From Nonomuraea endophytica (lineage in GTDB: Bacteria > Actinomycetota > Actinomycetes > Streptosporangiales > Streptosporangiaceae): DNA of 64,000 nt. The notes beneath the pieces are model-generated. The model was not told where the DNA came from and did not search any database. It was given only the letters and a program-made list of their open reading frames with translations. A program made the translations under genes and the position numbers. Shown here one piece after another: positions 44,216 to 58,330 of this stretch. The DNA lies in the NCBI RefSeq assembly GCF_014203235.1, contig NZ_JACHIN010000001.1:992001-1056000 (forward strand), read 5' to 3'. The number at the start of each line of letters is the position of its first letter. The stretch's first letter is position 1.

Positions 44216-45172
44216 TCAACCCTTGCGCGGACAGCTCTTCGGTATCCGCGGAAGGACGTCCGTCCAGCCGCTCACGGTGGTCGCGTCGTACGAGACGATC
44301 CTGCCGCCCTTGACGGCGTAGGCGACCCTGGCCTGCCAGGCGCCGTTCTGGAGGTTGATGAAGAGGCGGTAGCGGACCGGCACGTCGTTGACGGTCCCGC
44401 CCTCCCTGCCCAGGTCCACGACCAGGCCCTCGCGGCCGAGCGGATCGATCGCGGTGCCGTGCACGCTGGTGCCGGGCTGCCCGGCCAGCACGCGCAGCAC
44501 CCCCGCCCGCACCTGGGGACTGATCGGCATGTACAACATGTTGCCGAGCACGGGGGCGAACTCCGCGAAGGAGTCGCGGAAACCCCGCTCGTTCCAGATC
44601 CGGTGGTACTCCCGGAGCTTCCGCTCCAGAGCCTCGGTCTCCGCCGGCAGCGCCGCGAGATCGGCCATGGTGAAGTCCGCGACGCTCGCGTCACCGTACT
44701 TGCCACCCTGGTCGCGGCTGAAGCTCCACACGCACTTGCCGCCGCCCATCCGCCACAACACGGTCTGATCACCGGCCGACCGCGGCACCCATTGCTCGTT
44801 CAGCGTCTTGTTGCTGAACATCCGGGATGTCCGCCAGTACCGTCGTGGTGGCTCATGCAGCTTCTCGATGCGCGCGGCGAGGTCGAGCATGGCCTGGTTC
44901 GGCCCCGGCTTCGGAGAGGGCTGCGGGGCCAGCACCGGCGCGGGCGCCAACGCGAGGTTCGCGGCCAGCGCGACGACCACCGCCACGACCGCCGCCGTCG
45001 CCAGCCCCGCCCAAAGCCAGCTCCTCCGCACCCAGCTCCCTCGCGACGCGAGCCGGCCCGCCCGCGGCCGGGTCCGCGCGGCCGCGACCTTGGCGCGACC
45101 TCTCGCCACGACCTCGTCCGACGGCGGCCGGGCGTCGGGCAGGGCACGCGCGAGCAACTCAAGCTCATCCAT
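44216..45172 (-). CDS. CU044_5270-type membrane protein, probable anti-sigma partner
   Basis: A 318-residue single-pass protein. The cytoplasmic N-terminus starts MDELELLARALPDARPPSDE, a membrane helix lies at about 51-76, and the rest is an extracytoplasmic domain of the kind annotated CU044_5270 family. The ATG at 45172 overlaps the ECF sigma stop by 8 bases. Position, topology and the MD(D/E)L N-terminus fit membrane sequestration of the sigma factor, although no zinc HXXXCXXC motif is present. The function of the outer domain is unknown. Confidence 0.8.
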   Translation of the reverse strand: MDELELLARALPDARPPSDEVVARGRAKVAAARTRPRAGRLASRGSWVRRSWLWAGLATAAVVAVVVALAANLALAPAPVLAPQPSPKPGPNQAMLDLAARIEKLHEPPRRYWRTSRMFSNKTLNEQWVPRSAGDQTVLWRMGGGKCVWSFSRDQGGKYGDASVADFTMADLAALPAETEALERKLREYHRIWNERGFRDSFAEFAPVLGNMLYMPISPQVRAGVLRVLAGQPGTSVHGTAIDPLGREGLVVDLGREGGTVNDVPVRYRLFINLQNGAWQARVAYAVKGGRIVSYDATTVSGWTDVLPRIPKSCPRKG

Positions 45173-45707
45173 CGACTCCACCGAACTCCTCCTTGAGCGC
45201 CTCACGCAGCTGCTTGCGCGCCCGGTTGAGCCGGGACGCGACGGTTCCGTAGGGGATGTCCAGCGCCGCGGCCACCTCGGCGTGGCTCAGCCCGGCCAGC
45301 GCGACCAGCAGCACCACGTCGCGGTCGCGCCGCTTCAGCCCGGCCAGTGCCCCCGCGAGCGGCCCGGTGTAGCGCGCGGCGTCGATCCGGTCGAGGAGGG
45401 CGTCCTCCCGGTCGTCCCAGTCGCGCTCGGCCGCGCGGGCCAGCGCCTTCCACCTCCTGCTCTCGGTACGGCGGTGCCGCGCGACCAGGTTGGTGGCGAT
45501 GCCGTACAGCCAGGGCCTGACCTCGCCGGCCGCCGGGTCGTAGCCGCCGCGCAGCGCCGCCACGAAGACGTCCGCGGCCAGATCGTCGGCGACGTCCTCG
45601 GTCAGGCGGCGGGCGATGTAGCGGTGGATCTCGCCGAAGTATCGGGCGAAGAGATCGGGTGGAACCCCCAGCCGATCTGCCCCGTTACGCGTGTTGTGCA
45701 CGATCAC
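45165..45707 (-). CDS. ECF RNA polymerase sigma factor
   Basis: A 180-residue ECF sigma factor. Region 2 includes FARYFGEIHRYIARRLTEDVADDLAADVFVAALRG. Region 4 includes LKRRDRDVVLLVALAGLSHAEVAAALDIPYGTVASRLNRARKQ. The start is set at the GTG at 45707 because the frame runs far into antisense dnaK with no real coding there; 45701 is an alternative. It shares a divergent promoter region with dnaK, including the HAIR operators. Confidence 0.88.
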   Translation of the reverse strand: MIVHNTRNGADRLGVPPDLFARYFGEIHRYIARRLTEDVADDLAADVFVAALRGGYDPAAGEVRPWLYGIATNLVARHRRTESRRWKALARAAERDWDDREDALLDRIDAARYTGPLAGALAGLKRRDRDVVLLVALAGLSHAEVAAALDIPYGTVASRLNRARKQLREALKEEFGGVDG

Positions 45708-45752
45708 ACCCGTTCTTGCCCGATGCCGCGGAATGCTTTCACGCTCATTCGG

Positions 45753-45773
45753 GTTGAGTCGGGTAGGCTCAAC
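45753..45773. promoter_or_regulatory. HAIR element 1 (HspR operator) upstream of dnaK
   Basis: GTTGAG and CTCAAC are separated by 9 bases, giving TTGAGT-N7-GCTCAA against the HspR consensus CTTGAGT-N7-ACTCAAG. It lies 5 bases upstream of the dnaK -35 hexamer. Confidence 0.85.
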
Positions 45774-45777
45774 TCGT

Positions 45778-47719
<1,942 letters not shown>

Positions 47720-47720
<1 letters not shown>

Positions 47721-48352
47721 TGCCGGGGGCAGACGAGCCGGTGATCCGCGACAACCGCAAGATCGACCCCGAGACGGGCCAGGCGCGCCAGAGCGCCGGG
47801 TCCGACTCCCAGGACGCCGCCGGCGCGGGCACGAGCCCCGCGCCCGGCGCGGGCTCCGCCAACGGCGGCGCCGAGTCGAGCTCAAGCGGCGCCCCCGGCT
47901 CCGACACCATCCTGCTGGCTGAGCGCACCGCGGATCTCCAGCGGCTCCAGGCGGAATACACCAACTACCGCCGCCGGGTCGAGCGCGATCGCGTGGCGGT
48001 CCGCGAGCAGGCCATGGCCGGGATTCTCGCCGAGTTCCTGCCGGTCCTCGACGACATCGGCAGGGCCCGCGACCACGGCGAGCTCACCGGCGGCTTCGCG
48101 AAGGTGGCCGAGTCGCTCGAAGCGGCCGTCACCAAGCTGGGGCTCAGCTCGTTCGGGCAGAAGGGCGACCCCTTCGACCCGACCATCCACGAGGCGCTGA
48201 TGCACAGCTACTCGTCGGAAGTGTCCGAACCCACCGCCATCGAGGTGCTGCAGTCCGGGTACCGCCTCGGAGAGCGGGTGCTGCGCCCGGCGCGAGTGGC
48301 CGTGGCGGAGCCGGACGACTCATCGGCTGACGACAACATCGACGAAAACTAG
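47720..48352 (+). CDS. grpE: Nucleotide exchange factor GrpE
   Basis: A 210-residue GrpE. The N-terminal 60 residues are disordered and Ser/Gly/Ala-rich. A long coiled coil (LAERTADLQRLQAEYTNYRRRV, about 67-88) follows, then the beta-wing with GQKGDPFDPTIHEALMH and EVLQSGYRLGERVLRPARVAVAE. The ATG shares a base with the dnaK stop (TGATG). It releases ADP from DnaK. Confidence 0.97.
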
Positions 48353-48367
48353 GACGAAGGGCCATCG

Positions 48368-49555
48368 ATGAGCACCAAGGACTACCTGGAGAAGGACTAC
48401 TACGCCGTCCTTGGTGTGCCCAAGACCGCCACCGCAGACGAGATCAAGAAGGCTTACCGGAAGCTGGCCCGGCAGTATCACCCCGACACCAACCAGGGTG
48501 ACTCCGTCAAAGAGGCCAAGTTCAAGGAGATCTCCGAAGCCAACGACATCCTGTCGGACACCAAGCGCCGCAAGGAGTACGACGAGGCCCGGACGTTGTT
48601 CGGGTCCGGCGTCGGCGGCCAGCGTCCGGGCGGTGGCGGTTTCCCGTTCGACTTCGGCGACCTGTTCGGCGGCACCGCCGGCCAGCAGGGCGGCGGCAGC
48701 GGTGGCGCGGGCGAGCGGCTCGGCGACCTGTTCGGCGGGCTGTTCAACCGGGGTGGCTCCAGCACCGGCCGCACCAGCAGCACGACCAGGCCGCGGCGCG
48801 GGCAGGACATCGAGTCCGAGGTCACGCTGACCTTCACCGAGGCGGTGGAGGGCAGCACGGTCTCGCTCCGGCTGACCAGCTCGGCCGCGTGCAAGTCGTG
48901 CACCGGCACCGGGGCCAAGGCCGGCACCACGCCGCGCGTCTGCCCGACCTGTGAGGGCACCGGCGCGGCCAGCCGCAACCTGGGCAACTTCGCCTTCTCC
49001 GAGCCCTGCCGCGACTGCAAGGGCCGTGGTCTGATCGTCGACGACCCCTGCCCCGACTGCGACGGCAGCGGCCGGGCCAAGAGCACCCGCACGATCCAGG
49101 CGCGCATCCCCGCGGGGGTGGGCGACGGCCAGCGGGTCAAGCTCAAGGCCAAGGGCGCGCCGGGCGAGAACGGCGGGCCCGCCGGCGACCTCTACATCGT
49201 CACCCACGTGAAGGCGCACGCCGTCTTCGGCAGGACCGGCGACAACCTGACCATCACGGTTCCCGTGACGTTCAGCGAGGCGGCGCTGGGCGCCGAGATC
49301 AAGGTCCCGATCCTCAAGGGCCTGCCGGTCACGCTGCGCATCCCCGCGGGCACGCCCAACGGGCGCACGTTCCGCGTCCGGGGCCGCGGCGTCACCCGCA
49401 AGGACGGCACCAAGGGCGACCTGCTCGCCAGCGTCGAAGTCCTCGTTCCTGAGACGCTCGATGAGAAGTCGCGCGATCTGCTGACGGAGTTCAGCACGGC
49501 CACCGCGGGCGACGACCCGCGCGCCGAACTCATCCAGCGAGCCAGAAGCGAGTAA
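48368..49555 (+). CDS. dnaJ: Chaperone protein DnaJ (Hsp40, class A)
   Basis: A 395-residue class A J protein. The J domain (about 10-75) has HPD in [10 protein letters not shown] Gly/Phe-rich segment (about 80-135) precedes four CXXCXGXG zinc motifs (about 175-238: [32 protein letters not shown]) and the C-terminal client domains. It delivers clients to DnaK. The start lies 15 bases after grpE. Confidence 0.98.
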   Translation: MSTKDYLEKDYYAVLGVPKTATADEIKKAYRKLARQYHPDTNQGDSVKEAKFKEISEANDILSDTKRRKEYDEARTLFGSGVGGQRPGGGGFPFDFGDLFGGTAGQQGGGSGGAGERLGDLFGGLFNRGGSSTGRTSSTTRPRRGQDIESEVTLTFTEAVEGSTVSLRLTSSAACKSCTGTGAKAGTTPRVCPTCEGTGAASRNLGNFAFSEPCRDCKGRGLIVDDPCPDCDGSGRAKSTRTIQARIPAGVGDGQRVKLKAKGAPGENGGPAGDLYIVTHVKAHAVFGRTGDNLTITVPVTFSEAALGAEIKVPILKGLPVTLRIPAGTPNGRTFRVRGRGVTRKDGTKGDLLASVEVLVPETLDEKSRDLLTEFSTATAGDDPRAELIQRARSE

Positions 49556-49559
49556 GCCG

Positions 49560-49910
49560 ATGGACGCCAATTATTTCGACCTGTCCGACGACACCCCCGT
49601 CTACGTCATCTCGGTGGCCGCGCAGCTCTCGGGACTGCACCCGCAGACGCTGAGGCAGTATGACCGGCTCGGACTGGTCAGCCCCGGCCGCACGGCCGGA
49701 CGCGGCCGCCTCTACTCCACGCGCGACATCATCATGCTCCGCGAGGTCCAGCGCCTGTCCCAGGAAGAGGGCATCAACCTCGCCGGGATCAAGCGCATCC
49801 TCGAGCTGGAGAACGAGGCCCTGCGGCTGCGTGAGGAGGTTCACCGGCTCAGGGCCGAGATGCAGATGGTGAGGGCGTTGATCCGCTACGAGCTGCCACC
49901 GGGGGCGTAA
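49560..49910 (+). CDS. hspR: Heat-shock repressor HspR (MerR family)
   Basis: A 116-residue MerR-fold repressor. The HTH begins [32 protein letters not shown] (about 14-45), with the wing [10 protein letters not shown] and a C-terminal coiled coil (about 85-108). It binds HAIR sites such as those at 45753 and 45804 with DnaK. It starts 4 bases after dnaJ. Confidence 0.96.
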   Translation: MDANYFDLSDDTPVYVISVAAQLSGLHPQTLRQYDRLGLVSPGRTAGRGRLYSTRDIIMLREVQRLSQEEGINLAGIKRILELENEALRLREEVHRLRAEMQMVRALIRYELPPGA

Positions 49911-49916
49911 GAACAC

Positions 49917-52496
<2,580 letters not shown>

Positions 52497-52631
52497 GGTC
52501 AAAGCCGATCTCCGGCCGGGGCGGCCGGGTAAGGTCTGGCCCACCCTTCGGGCAAGCACCCCTCCCTGCCCCGGCCGCGTGACTAGCTTCAGCGTTCGTC
52601 GGATCACCGAAAACGATCAGGGGGACGTGAA

Positions 52632-53318
52632 GTGGTATCTCGGAGCATCCGGAGCATCCTTGCGGTGGCCACTCTGACCACGGGGGTGAGCTGGCTGGTC
52701 GCGGGCCCCGCGCTGGGTGCGGACTACTGCACCGACAGGGTCGCGGCCCTGCGGGCGCCCACCACGGTGGCCTCGGTCTGCGAGGAAGTGCTCGACCTGC
52801 GGATGAGCGGCAACTACGGCGAGCGGATGACCGCGCCCAAGGACAGCGACCTGGCGATGTCCGCCGAGACGCTGGCCAGGAAGGCGGGCCTGCCGGGCCT
52901 GTCGAAGGCGTCGGCGGTCCTGAGCCTGGCGGACCTGGGCGGCGTTGCCGCGGCCGCCGGCGCGCCGTCGATGCCCGCCGGCACGCCGGGTGTGGCGGGC
53001 CTGAGGAGCGTGGCGAGCGTGCCCACCGCGCCCGATCTGCCGGGTCTGCCCAACACCCCGGCGCTTCCCGGCACGCTGGCGGCGCTGCCGCCGGCGCCGG
53101 TCGCGGGCGAGGTGCCCGCGCTGCCCGACGCGTCCGGCCTGGTGGCCGGCGTGGAAGCCCCGATCTCCCTGCCGCAGCCGGCTGAGGCCGTGACGGACGA
53201 GATCACCGGCAAGCTGCCCGAGGCGCCTGGCAAGGCGCTGGAGGCGGTGCCGGTGCCCGAGAGCGAGCCGGTGACCGGGGGGATCGCCGACCTGCTCAAC
53301 GGTCTCAGGCTGAGCTGA
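52632..53318 (+). CDS. Secreted Ala/Pro/Leu-rich protein of unknown function
   Basis: A 228-residue exported protein. The signal peptide (about 1-29) ends GPALGA. The mature N-terminus ADYCTDRVAALRAPTTVASVCEEVLDLR has two cysteines about 17 residues apart, likely a disulfide. Residues 70-228 are low-complexity, Pro/Ala/Gly/Leu-rich with PGLPNTP-type repeats, suggesting a wall-spanning or disordered stalk. GTG start with AGGGGGA upstream. No family recognised. A strong terminator follows. Confidence 0.75.
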   Translation: MVSRSIRSILAVATLTTGVSWLVAGPALGADYCTDRVAALRAPTTVASVCEEVLDLRMSGNYGERMTAPKDSDLAMSAETLARKAGLPGLSKASAVLSLADLGGVAAAAGAPSMPAGTPGVAGLRSVASVPTAPDLPGLPNTPALPGTLAALPPAPVAGEVPALPDASGLVAGVEAPISLPQPAEAVTDEITGKLPEAPGKALEAVPVPESEPVTGGIADLLNGLRLS

Positions 53319-53357
53319 CCGCGCGGGCGGCGCGCGCCCGCCGTCCGCGAGCCATGG

Positions 53358-53390
53358 GAAGGGCCGCGACCTGCCAGGTCGCGGCCCTTC
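53358..53390. terminator. Strong bidirectional terminator hairpin
   Basis: GAAGGGCCGCGACCTG and CAGGTCGCGGCCCTTC are exact 16-base complements around a single C (15-bp stem with a 3-base loop in practice). The hairpin lies between the convergent secreted-protein gene (stop 53318) and katA-type gene (stop 53405). Confidence 0.9.
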
Positions 53391-53404
53391 GCTCGTGCCG
53401 GGGG

Positions 53405-54853
53405 TCAGGACAGGCCGAGGCCCTGGGAGACGCCCTGGCCGAGGTCCTTGTGGACGTTGCTCCAGTACTCCACGACGCGCTTCTTCGTCTCCGCGGTGAC
53501 CTCGGGCGCGGATGCGTGGCCGACGATGTTGCCGACCAGGTGCTCGCGGTCGGTCTCCGACAGCACGTTCTCCCACAGGGCGCGCGGCTGGCCGTAGTCG
53601 TCGTCATCGGCGTGCAGCGTGTAGGCCGATCGGATGATCTCGCCGGCGACGTTGTAGTTCGCTCCGGCGTAGGGGGCCGGGTCGGCGGCGGGGCCGTTCA
53701 TGCTGTTGGGCGCGTAGACGGGGTCCTGCTGGTTGCGGAAGGTCATCGGGCCGTCGAAGTTGTAGCTGTTCACCGGTACGGCCGGCGCGTTGATCGGCAG
53801 TTGCTGGTAGTTCGGCCCGATCCGGTACCGGTGGGTGTCGGGGTAGGAGAACAGGCGGCCCTGCAACATCTTGTCCGGTGAGGTGTCGATGCCCGGCACC
53901 AGGTTGGACGGCTCGAACGCGGCCTGCTCGACCTCGGCGAAGTAGTTGTCCGGGTTCCGGTTCAGGGTCATCGTGCCGATCGTGATCTCGGGGTAGTCGC
54001 TGTGCGGCCACACCTTGGTCAGGTCGAACGGGTTGAACCGGTAGTCGGCCGCCGCTTCGAACGGCATGACCTGCACGTTGACCGTCCACGACGGGTGCTG
54101 GCCCGTCTTGATGGCCTGGTGCAGGTCGCGGATGCGGTGGTCGGGGTCGGCTGAGGCCATGGCGTCAGCCTCGGCCGCGGTGAGGTTCCTGATGCCCTGG
54201 TCGGTCTTGAAGTGGTACTTGACCCAGAACTTCTCGCCGGCGGCGTTGTACCAGAGGAACGTGTGCGAGCCGAAGCCGTGCATGTTGCGCCAGCTGGCCG
54301 GGGTGCCGCGGTCGCTCATGAGGAAGGTGACCTGGTGCGCCGACTCCGGTGAGAGCGTCCAGAAGTCCCACTGCATGTTGTTGTCGCGCAGGTGGTTGTC
54401 GGCGCGGCGCTTCTGGCTGTGGATGAAGTCGGAGAACTTCTGCGGGTCGCGGATGAAGAAGATCGGCGTGTTGTTGCCGACGAGGTCGTAGTTGCCGTCC
54501 TCGGTGTAGAACTTGATCGCGAAGCCGCGGGGGTCGCGCGCGGTGTCGGCGGAGCCCAGTTCACCGGCCACGGTCGAGAAGCGCAGGAAGAGCGGCGTCT
54601 CCTTGCCCCGCTGGAAAAGTTTGGCCTTGGTGAACTGGCTGACGTCCTCGGTGATCCGCAGGACGCCGTGGGCGCCGCCGCCCTTGGCGTGCACCACTCG
54701 CTCCGGGACACGTTCGCGGTTGAAGTGCGCCATCTTCTGGATCAGGTAGTGATCCTGAAGCAGCAGAGGGCCGTTCGGTCCGACGGAGAGCGAGTGCTCG
54801 TCGCTCGGCGCGGGGATGCCGGCGCCGTCGGTGCTGATTGGCCTGGTGGTCAT
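53405..54853 (-). CDS. Monofunctional heme catalase (clade 3-like)
   Basis: A 482-residue heme catalase that disproportionates hydrogen peroxide. The distal histidine is in VVHAKGGGAHGVL, the distal asparagine in TEDGNYDLVGNNTPIFFIRD, and the proximal heme-ligand tyrosine in RLFSYPDTHRYRIGPNYQQLPIN. Length fits a small-subunit catalase with an NADPH-type site. The ATG at 54853 follows GGGAGGACC; an upstream in-frame start is unsupported. No adjacent OxyR/CatR gene is present. Confidence 0.96.
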   Translation of the reverse strand: MTTRPISTDGAGIPAPSDEHSLSVGPNGPLLLQDHYLIQKMAHFNRERVPERVVHAKGGGAHGVLRITEDVSQFTKAKLFQRGKETPLFLRFSTVAGELGSADTARDPRGFAIKFYTEDGNYDLVGNNTPIFFIRDPQKFSDFIHSQKRRADNHLRDNNMQWDFWTLSPESAHQVTFLMSDRGTPASWRNMHGFGSHTFLWYNAAGEKFWVKYHFKTDQGIRNLTAAEADAMASADPDHRIRDLHQAIKTGQHPSWTVNVQVMPFEAAADYRFNPFDLTKVWPHSDYPEITIGTMTLNRNPDNYFAEVEQAAFEPSNLVPGIDTSPDKMLQGRLFSYPDTHRYRIGPNYQQLPINAPAVPVNSYNFDGPMTFRNQQDPVYAPNSMNGPAADPAPYAGANYNVAGEIIRSAYTLHADDDDYGQPRALWENVLSETDREHLVGNIVGHASAPEVTAETKKRVVEYWSNVHKDLGQGVSQGLGLS

Positions 54854-54952
54854 CGCGAGGTCCTCCCGAAATCCGGACGTGGACGGGAACCCTGACGGGT
54901 GCCCCTCTCCTCGCAACCTATGCCCCAAACACGAATGATTCAAGTAAAGGAG

Positions 54953-56317
54953 TCATCCAAGTTTTGGTCTGGCGAGGAAAAGAGAGGACAAGCCGGCCAG
55001 TACGGCCAGCCCCGCCAGCGCCACCGCGGTGGCTCCCTCGCCCTGCGCCATGAACAACGTCCCCACGGTCGCCACCCCGATCACCTGGCCCAACTGCATC
55101 ACCGTGAGCAGCGCGCCGCTGGCGTCGGCGGCGTACTCGTCCGACACCGACTGCGTGGCCAGGTTGGTGACCGCGATCTGCACGCCCAGCCCGGCGCCGA
55201 TGAGCGCGCTCAGCACGGCGTACGGCCAGCCGCCCCCGCCGACCAGCCCGAGCCCGAAGTAGGCGGGCGCCGCCACCACGTACCCGAACGGCAGCAGCGT
55301 CCGCTGCAACCTGGCGGGCAGCCGCGGCCACAGCAGCCCGACCCCGGCGAACGCCACCGCGCACGGCACCAGCATCAGCCCAGACTGCAACGGCGTCAGG
55401 CGGAGCTCACCCTGCAGGTGCAGCGCCGAGGTGAACAAGAAGGCGCCCCACGTGGCAGGCCCGAACAACAGCACCCCGAGTCCGGGCCGCATGCCCGGCG
55501 CCCGCAGTACCGAGGCATCGACCAGGGGCCGCCCCCCGCGGCCCGACACCCAGCGCTCCACGCGGACGAAGACGTAGAAGACCACGGCGCTGAGCCCCAT
55601 CGAGATCCAGCCCCACACCGGCCAGCCCAGGTCGCGGCCGAGCACGAGCGGCACCACGAACAACAGGACGGCCACCGACAGCGTGACCAGCCCGAGCGGG
55701 TCGAGGCCGGTACGCCCGCCGCCCCCGTCGGCCGGCAGCACCCGCAGTCCGGCGATCAGCAAAATGGCCCCGATCGGGACCATCACCAGGAACAGCACCC
55801 GCCAGCCCAGCCCGAGCCCCAGCATGATGCCGCCGAGCGCCTGGCCGACCACGATGCCTCCGCTGACGACGGCCGACCACAGGCCCATCGCCCGGCCTCT
55901 GGCCGCGCCGTGGTAGTTGCGCTGGATGAGCGTGAGCACCTGGGGCATCATCAGCGCGGCGCCGGCGCCCTGCGCGAACCGGAACACCACGAGCCACCCG
56001 GTGGTGGGCGCCAGGCCGGAGCCCAGCGTGGTCACGGTGAAGAAGGCCAGCCCGGCCAGGAAGGTGTTGCGGTAGCCGAAGAGGTCGCCGACCCGCGCGC
56101 CGGTGATCAGCAGGACGGCGTAGACGATGGTGTAGCCCGCCACGATCATCTGCAGGCCCGCGCCGGAGGAGTGCAGGTCGCGCTCGATGGTCGGAATGGC
56201 GACGTTGACGATGTTGACGTTCAGGATGGCCAGGAACTGCCCGACGAGGATGATCGCCAGGAGGATTCCGCTGGTCTTCGTCCTTTCCTGTTGGGGAGCA
56301 AGGGTGGCAGTAGTCAT
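54953..56317 (-). CDS. DHA2-type MFS drug transporter
   Basis: A 454-residue MFS protein with about 14 hydrophobic segments. It has motif C-like GGIVVGQALGGIML and motif A-like ARVGDLFGYRNT, as in QacA/EmrB exporters. It is probably a proton-driven drug efflux pump. The ATG at 56317 faces a divergent XRE-family regulator across a 72-bp region containing TACCAG/CTGGTA half-sites. Confidence 0.9.
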   Translation of the reverse strand: MTTATLAPQQERTKTSGILLAIILVGQFLAILNVNIVNVAIPTIERDLHSSGAGLQMIVAGYTIVYAVLLITGARVGDLFGYRNTFLAGLAFFTVTTLGSGLAPTTGWLVVFRFAQGAGAALMMPQVLTLIQRNYHGAARGRAMGLWSAVVSGGIVVGQALGGIMLGLGLGWRVLFLVMVPIGAILLIAGLRVLPADGGGGRTGLDPLGLVTLSVAVLLFVVPLVLGRDLGWPVWGWISMGLSAVVFYVFVRVERWVSGRGGRPLVDASVLRAPGMRPGLGVLLFGPATWGAFLFTSALHLQGELRLTPLQSGLMLVPCAVAFAGVGLLWPRLPARLQRTLLPFGYVVAAPAYFGLGLVGGGGWPYAVLSALIGAGLGVQIAVTNLATQSVSDEYAADASGALLTVMQLGQVIGVATVGTLFMAQGEGATAVALAGLAVLAGLSSLFLARPKLG

Positions 56318-56336
56318 GACTACCAGATTGCGACAC

Positions 56337-56374
56337 ACTGGATACCAGTAACGAGAGCCCATTTATCCTGGTAT
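56337..56374. promoter_or_regulatory. Candidate operator between MFS and XRE genes
   Basis: A small palindrome ACTGG-ATA-CCAGT (56337-56349) and the outer pair ATACCAG (56342-56348) and CTGGTAT (56368-56374) lie in the divergent gap. A further TACCAG occurs at 56321. The arrangement suggests several binding half-sites for the divergent regulator. Confidence 0.6.
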
Positions 56375-56389
56375 TGGAGGTACCTGGCT

Positions 56390-57208
56390 ATGAAGCGGAC
56401 CGACCTCGCCGCCTACCTCCGCAGCCGCCGCGAGCGCATCACCCCCGACATGGCCGGCCTTCCGCCCGGCACCCGCCGGCGCACCCCCGGCCTGCGCCGC
56501 GAGGAGGTCGCGCAGCTCGCCGGGGTGGGCGTGACCTGGTACACGTGGCTGGAGCAGGGACGGCCGATCAACGCCAGCATCCAGGTGCTCGAAGCCATCG
56601 CCCGCACCCTCCAGCTCGACCCCGCCGAACGCCTTCACCTGTTCAGGCTGGCCGGACACCAGGATCCGGTGCCCGTCGCCGACTCCGGCCGGGTCACCCC
56701 GGAGATGCGGCAGATCCTCCACCAGCTCAGCCCGATGGCCGCCTGCATCGCCACCAGCCGGCACGACATCCTCGCCTGGAACGCCGCGTACGCCGCGATC
56801 TTCCCCGAGATCGTCGACAGTGAGCCGAACACCCTGTGGCTCACCTTCACCCGCGACGACCTGTTCACCCGACTGGTCAACCGCGAGGAGGATCTGGCGC
56901 GGGCGGTCGCCGTCTTCCGCGGCGCCTACAGCAGGCACGCGCACGACCCCTGCTGGAAGGAGTTCGCCGAGAAGCTGGTCGCGGCCAGCCCCGAGTTCGC
57001 CCGGATGTGGGCGCGGCAGGACGTGGCCGACCCCGGACGCCGCGACAAGGTCTTCGTCAACGACGCCGTCGGCGAGCTCCACTTCACCACCACCAACTTC
57101 AGCTGCGACGCGGCCACCGAAACCCGCATGATCATCTATACCCCCGCGAACGAGACCACCCGCTCCGGAGTGGTGTGGTTGACCGCACACACCCGCGAAT
57201 CCGTCTGA
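56390..57208 (+). CDS. XRE-family regulator with MmyB-like ligand-binding domain
   Basis: A 272-residue regulator. The N-terminal HTH (about 5-75) includes RRTPGLRREEVAQLAGVGVTWYTWLEQG. The MmyB-like domain (about 100-260) includes CIATSRHDILAWNAAYAAIF and a C-terminal HFTTTNFSCDA segment. MmyB-type proteins bind a fatty-acid-like ligand. GGAGG lies about 10 bases before the ATG. It is divergent from the MFS pump, which it likely controls. Confidence 0.93.
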   Translation: MKRTDLAAYLRSRRERITPDMAGLPPGTRRRTPGLRREEVAQLAGVGVTWYTWLEQGRPINASIQVLEAIARTLQLDPAERLHLFRLAGHQDPVPVADSGRVTPEMRQILHQLSPMAACIATSRHDILAWNAAYAAIFPEIVDSEPNTLWLTFTRDDLFTRLVNREEDLARAVAVFRGAYSRHAHDPCWKEFAEKLVAASPEFARMWARQDVADPGRRDKVFVNDAVGELHFTTTNFSCDAATETRMIIYTPANETTRSGVVWLTAHTRESV

Positions 57209-57258
57209 CATGGCATGCTCAATCCCTGAAGTGTGGGATCGAGGAGAAGTAGCCATAG

Positions 57259-58320
57259 ATGAGACACCGCCCTGCCCTCCTGGCATTAGCCGTGGCCGTC
57301 ACCGTGGCCGCATGCTCCGCAGCCCAGTCGGACCCGGATAAGTCCCCCGCGCGCAAGTCGATGCCGACCTCCCCCGAGGTGCCGACCAAGACCGCCGCGG
57401 AGCGGGAGCCGTACACGATCTCCTTCGGTGGAGACGTGCACTTCGAGGGCGTCTTACGCGCCCGCCTGGACGGCGACCCGCGCACCGCGTTCGGCCCGAT
57501 CGCCAGGGTGCTGAGCCGGGCCGACCTGGCCATGGTCAACCTGGAGACGGCGATCACGACCGGCGGGACCAAGGCGCCGGGCAAGCAGTTCACCTTCCGG
57601 GCGCCGATCACCGCGTTCTCCGCGCTGAAGGCGGCCGGGATCGACGTGGTCAGCATGGCCAACAACCACGGCATGGACTACATGCAGACCGGCCTGACCG
57701 ACTCGCTGGCCGCGATCAAGCGCTCGAAGTACCCGGTCGTGGGCATCGGCAGGAACGCGGCCGCCGCCTACAAGCCGTGGCGCACCACGGTGAACGGCAA
57801 CCGCGTCTCGATCATCGGCGCCACCCAGGTGCTGGACGCCGAGTTCATCCAGGCGTGGACGGCCACCGACACCCAGGGCGGCCTGGCCTCGGCCAAGAAC
57901 GAGGAACGGCTGATCCAGGAGGTCAGGAAGGCCCGCCGTACCTCTGACACGGTGATCGTCTACCTCCACTGGGGCACCGAGCGGATGACCTGCCCGAACC
58001 CCGCGCAGCGCTCATTGGCCCCCAAGCTGGCCAAGGCCGGCGCGGACGTCATCGTCGGCGGCCACGCCCACGTCCTGCTCGGCAGCGGCTACCTCGGCAG
58101 GTCCTACGTCAACTACGGCCTGGGCAACTTCCTCTGGTACGGCAACAGCCCCAGCGGCGTCCTCACCCTGACGATCAACGGCCGCAAGGTCATCAAGGAC
58201 CAGTGGACCCCCGCCTCCATCCAGGGCGGCACCCCCATCCCCCTGACCGGCACCGCCCGCACCCAGGCCGTCACGAGCTGGAAGGCGCTCCGCTCTTGCA
58301 CAGGACTGTCCGCCCGTTAA
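57259..58320 (+). CDS. CapA-family (PGA_cap) lipoprotein
   Basis: A 353-residue lipoprotein. The signal ends VTVAAC (Cys at about 19). The metallophosphatase-like CapA fold shows GGDVHFEG, MVNLETAIT, VSMANNHGMDYMQ, YLHWGTE and GGHAHVLLGSG. CapA proteins take part in poly-gamma-glutamate synthesis or anchoring in capsule-forming bacteria. No capB/capC genes are nearby, so another polymer or a phosphatase function is possible. GAGGAGAAG precedes the ATG. Confidence 0.88.
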   Translation: MRHRPALLALAVAVTVAACSAAQSDPDKSPARKSMPTSPEVPTKTAAEREPYTISFGGDVHFEGVLRARLDGDPRTAFGPIARVLSRADLAMVNLETAITTGGTKAPGKQFTFRAPITAFSALKAAGIDVVSMANNHGMDYMQTGLTDSLAAIKRSKYPVVGIGRNAAAAYKPWRTTVNGNRVSIIGATQVLDAEFIQAWTATDTQGGLASAKNEERLIQEVRKARRTSDTVIVYLHWGTERMTCPNPAQRSLAPKLAKAGADVIVGGHAHVLLGSGYLGRSYVNYGLGNFLWYGNSPSGVLTLTINGRKVIKDQWTPASIQGGTPIPLTGTARTQAVTSWKALRSCTGLSAR

Positions 58321-58330
58321 TCATTGGACC

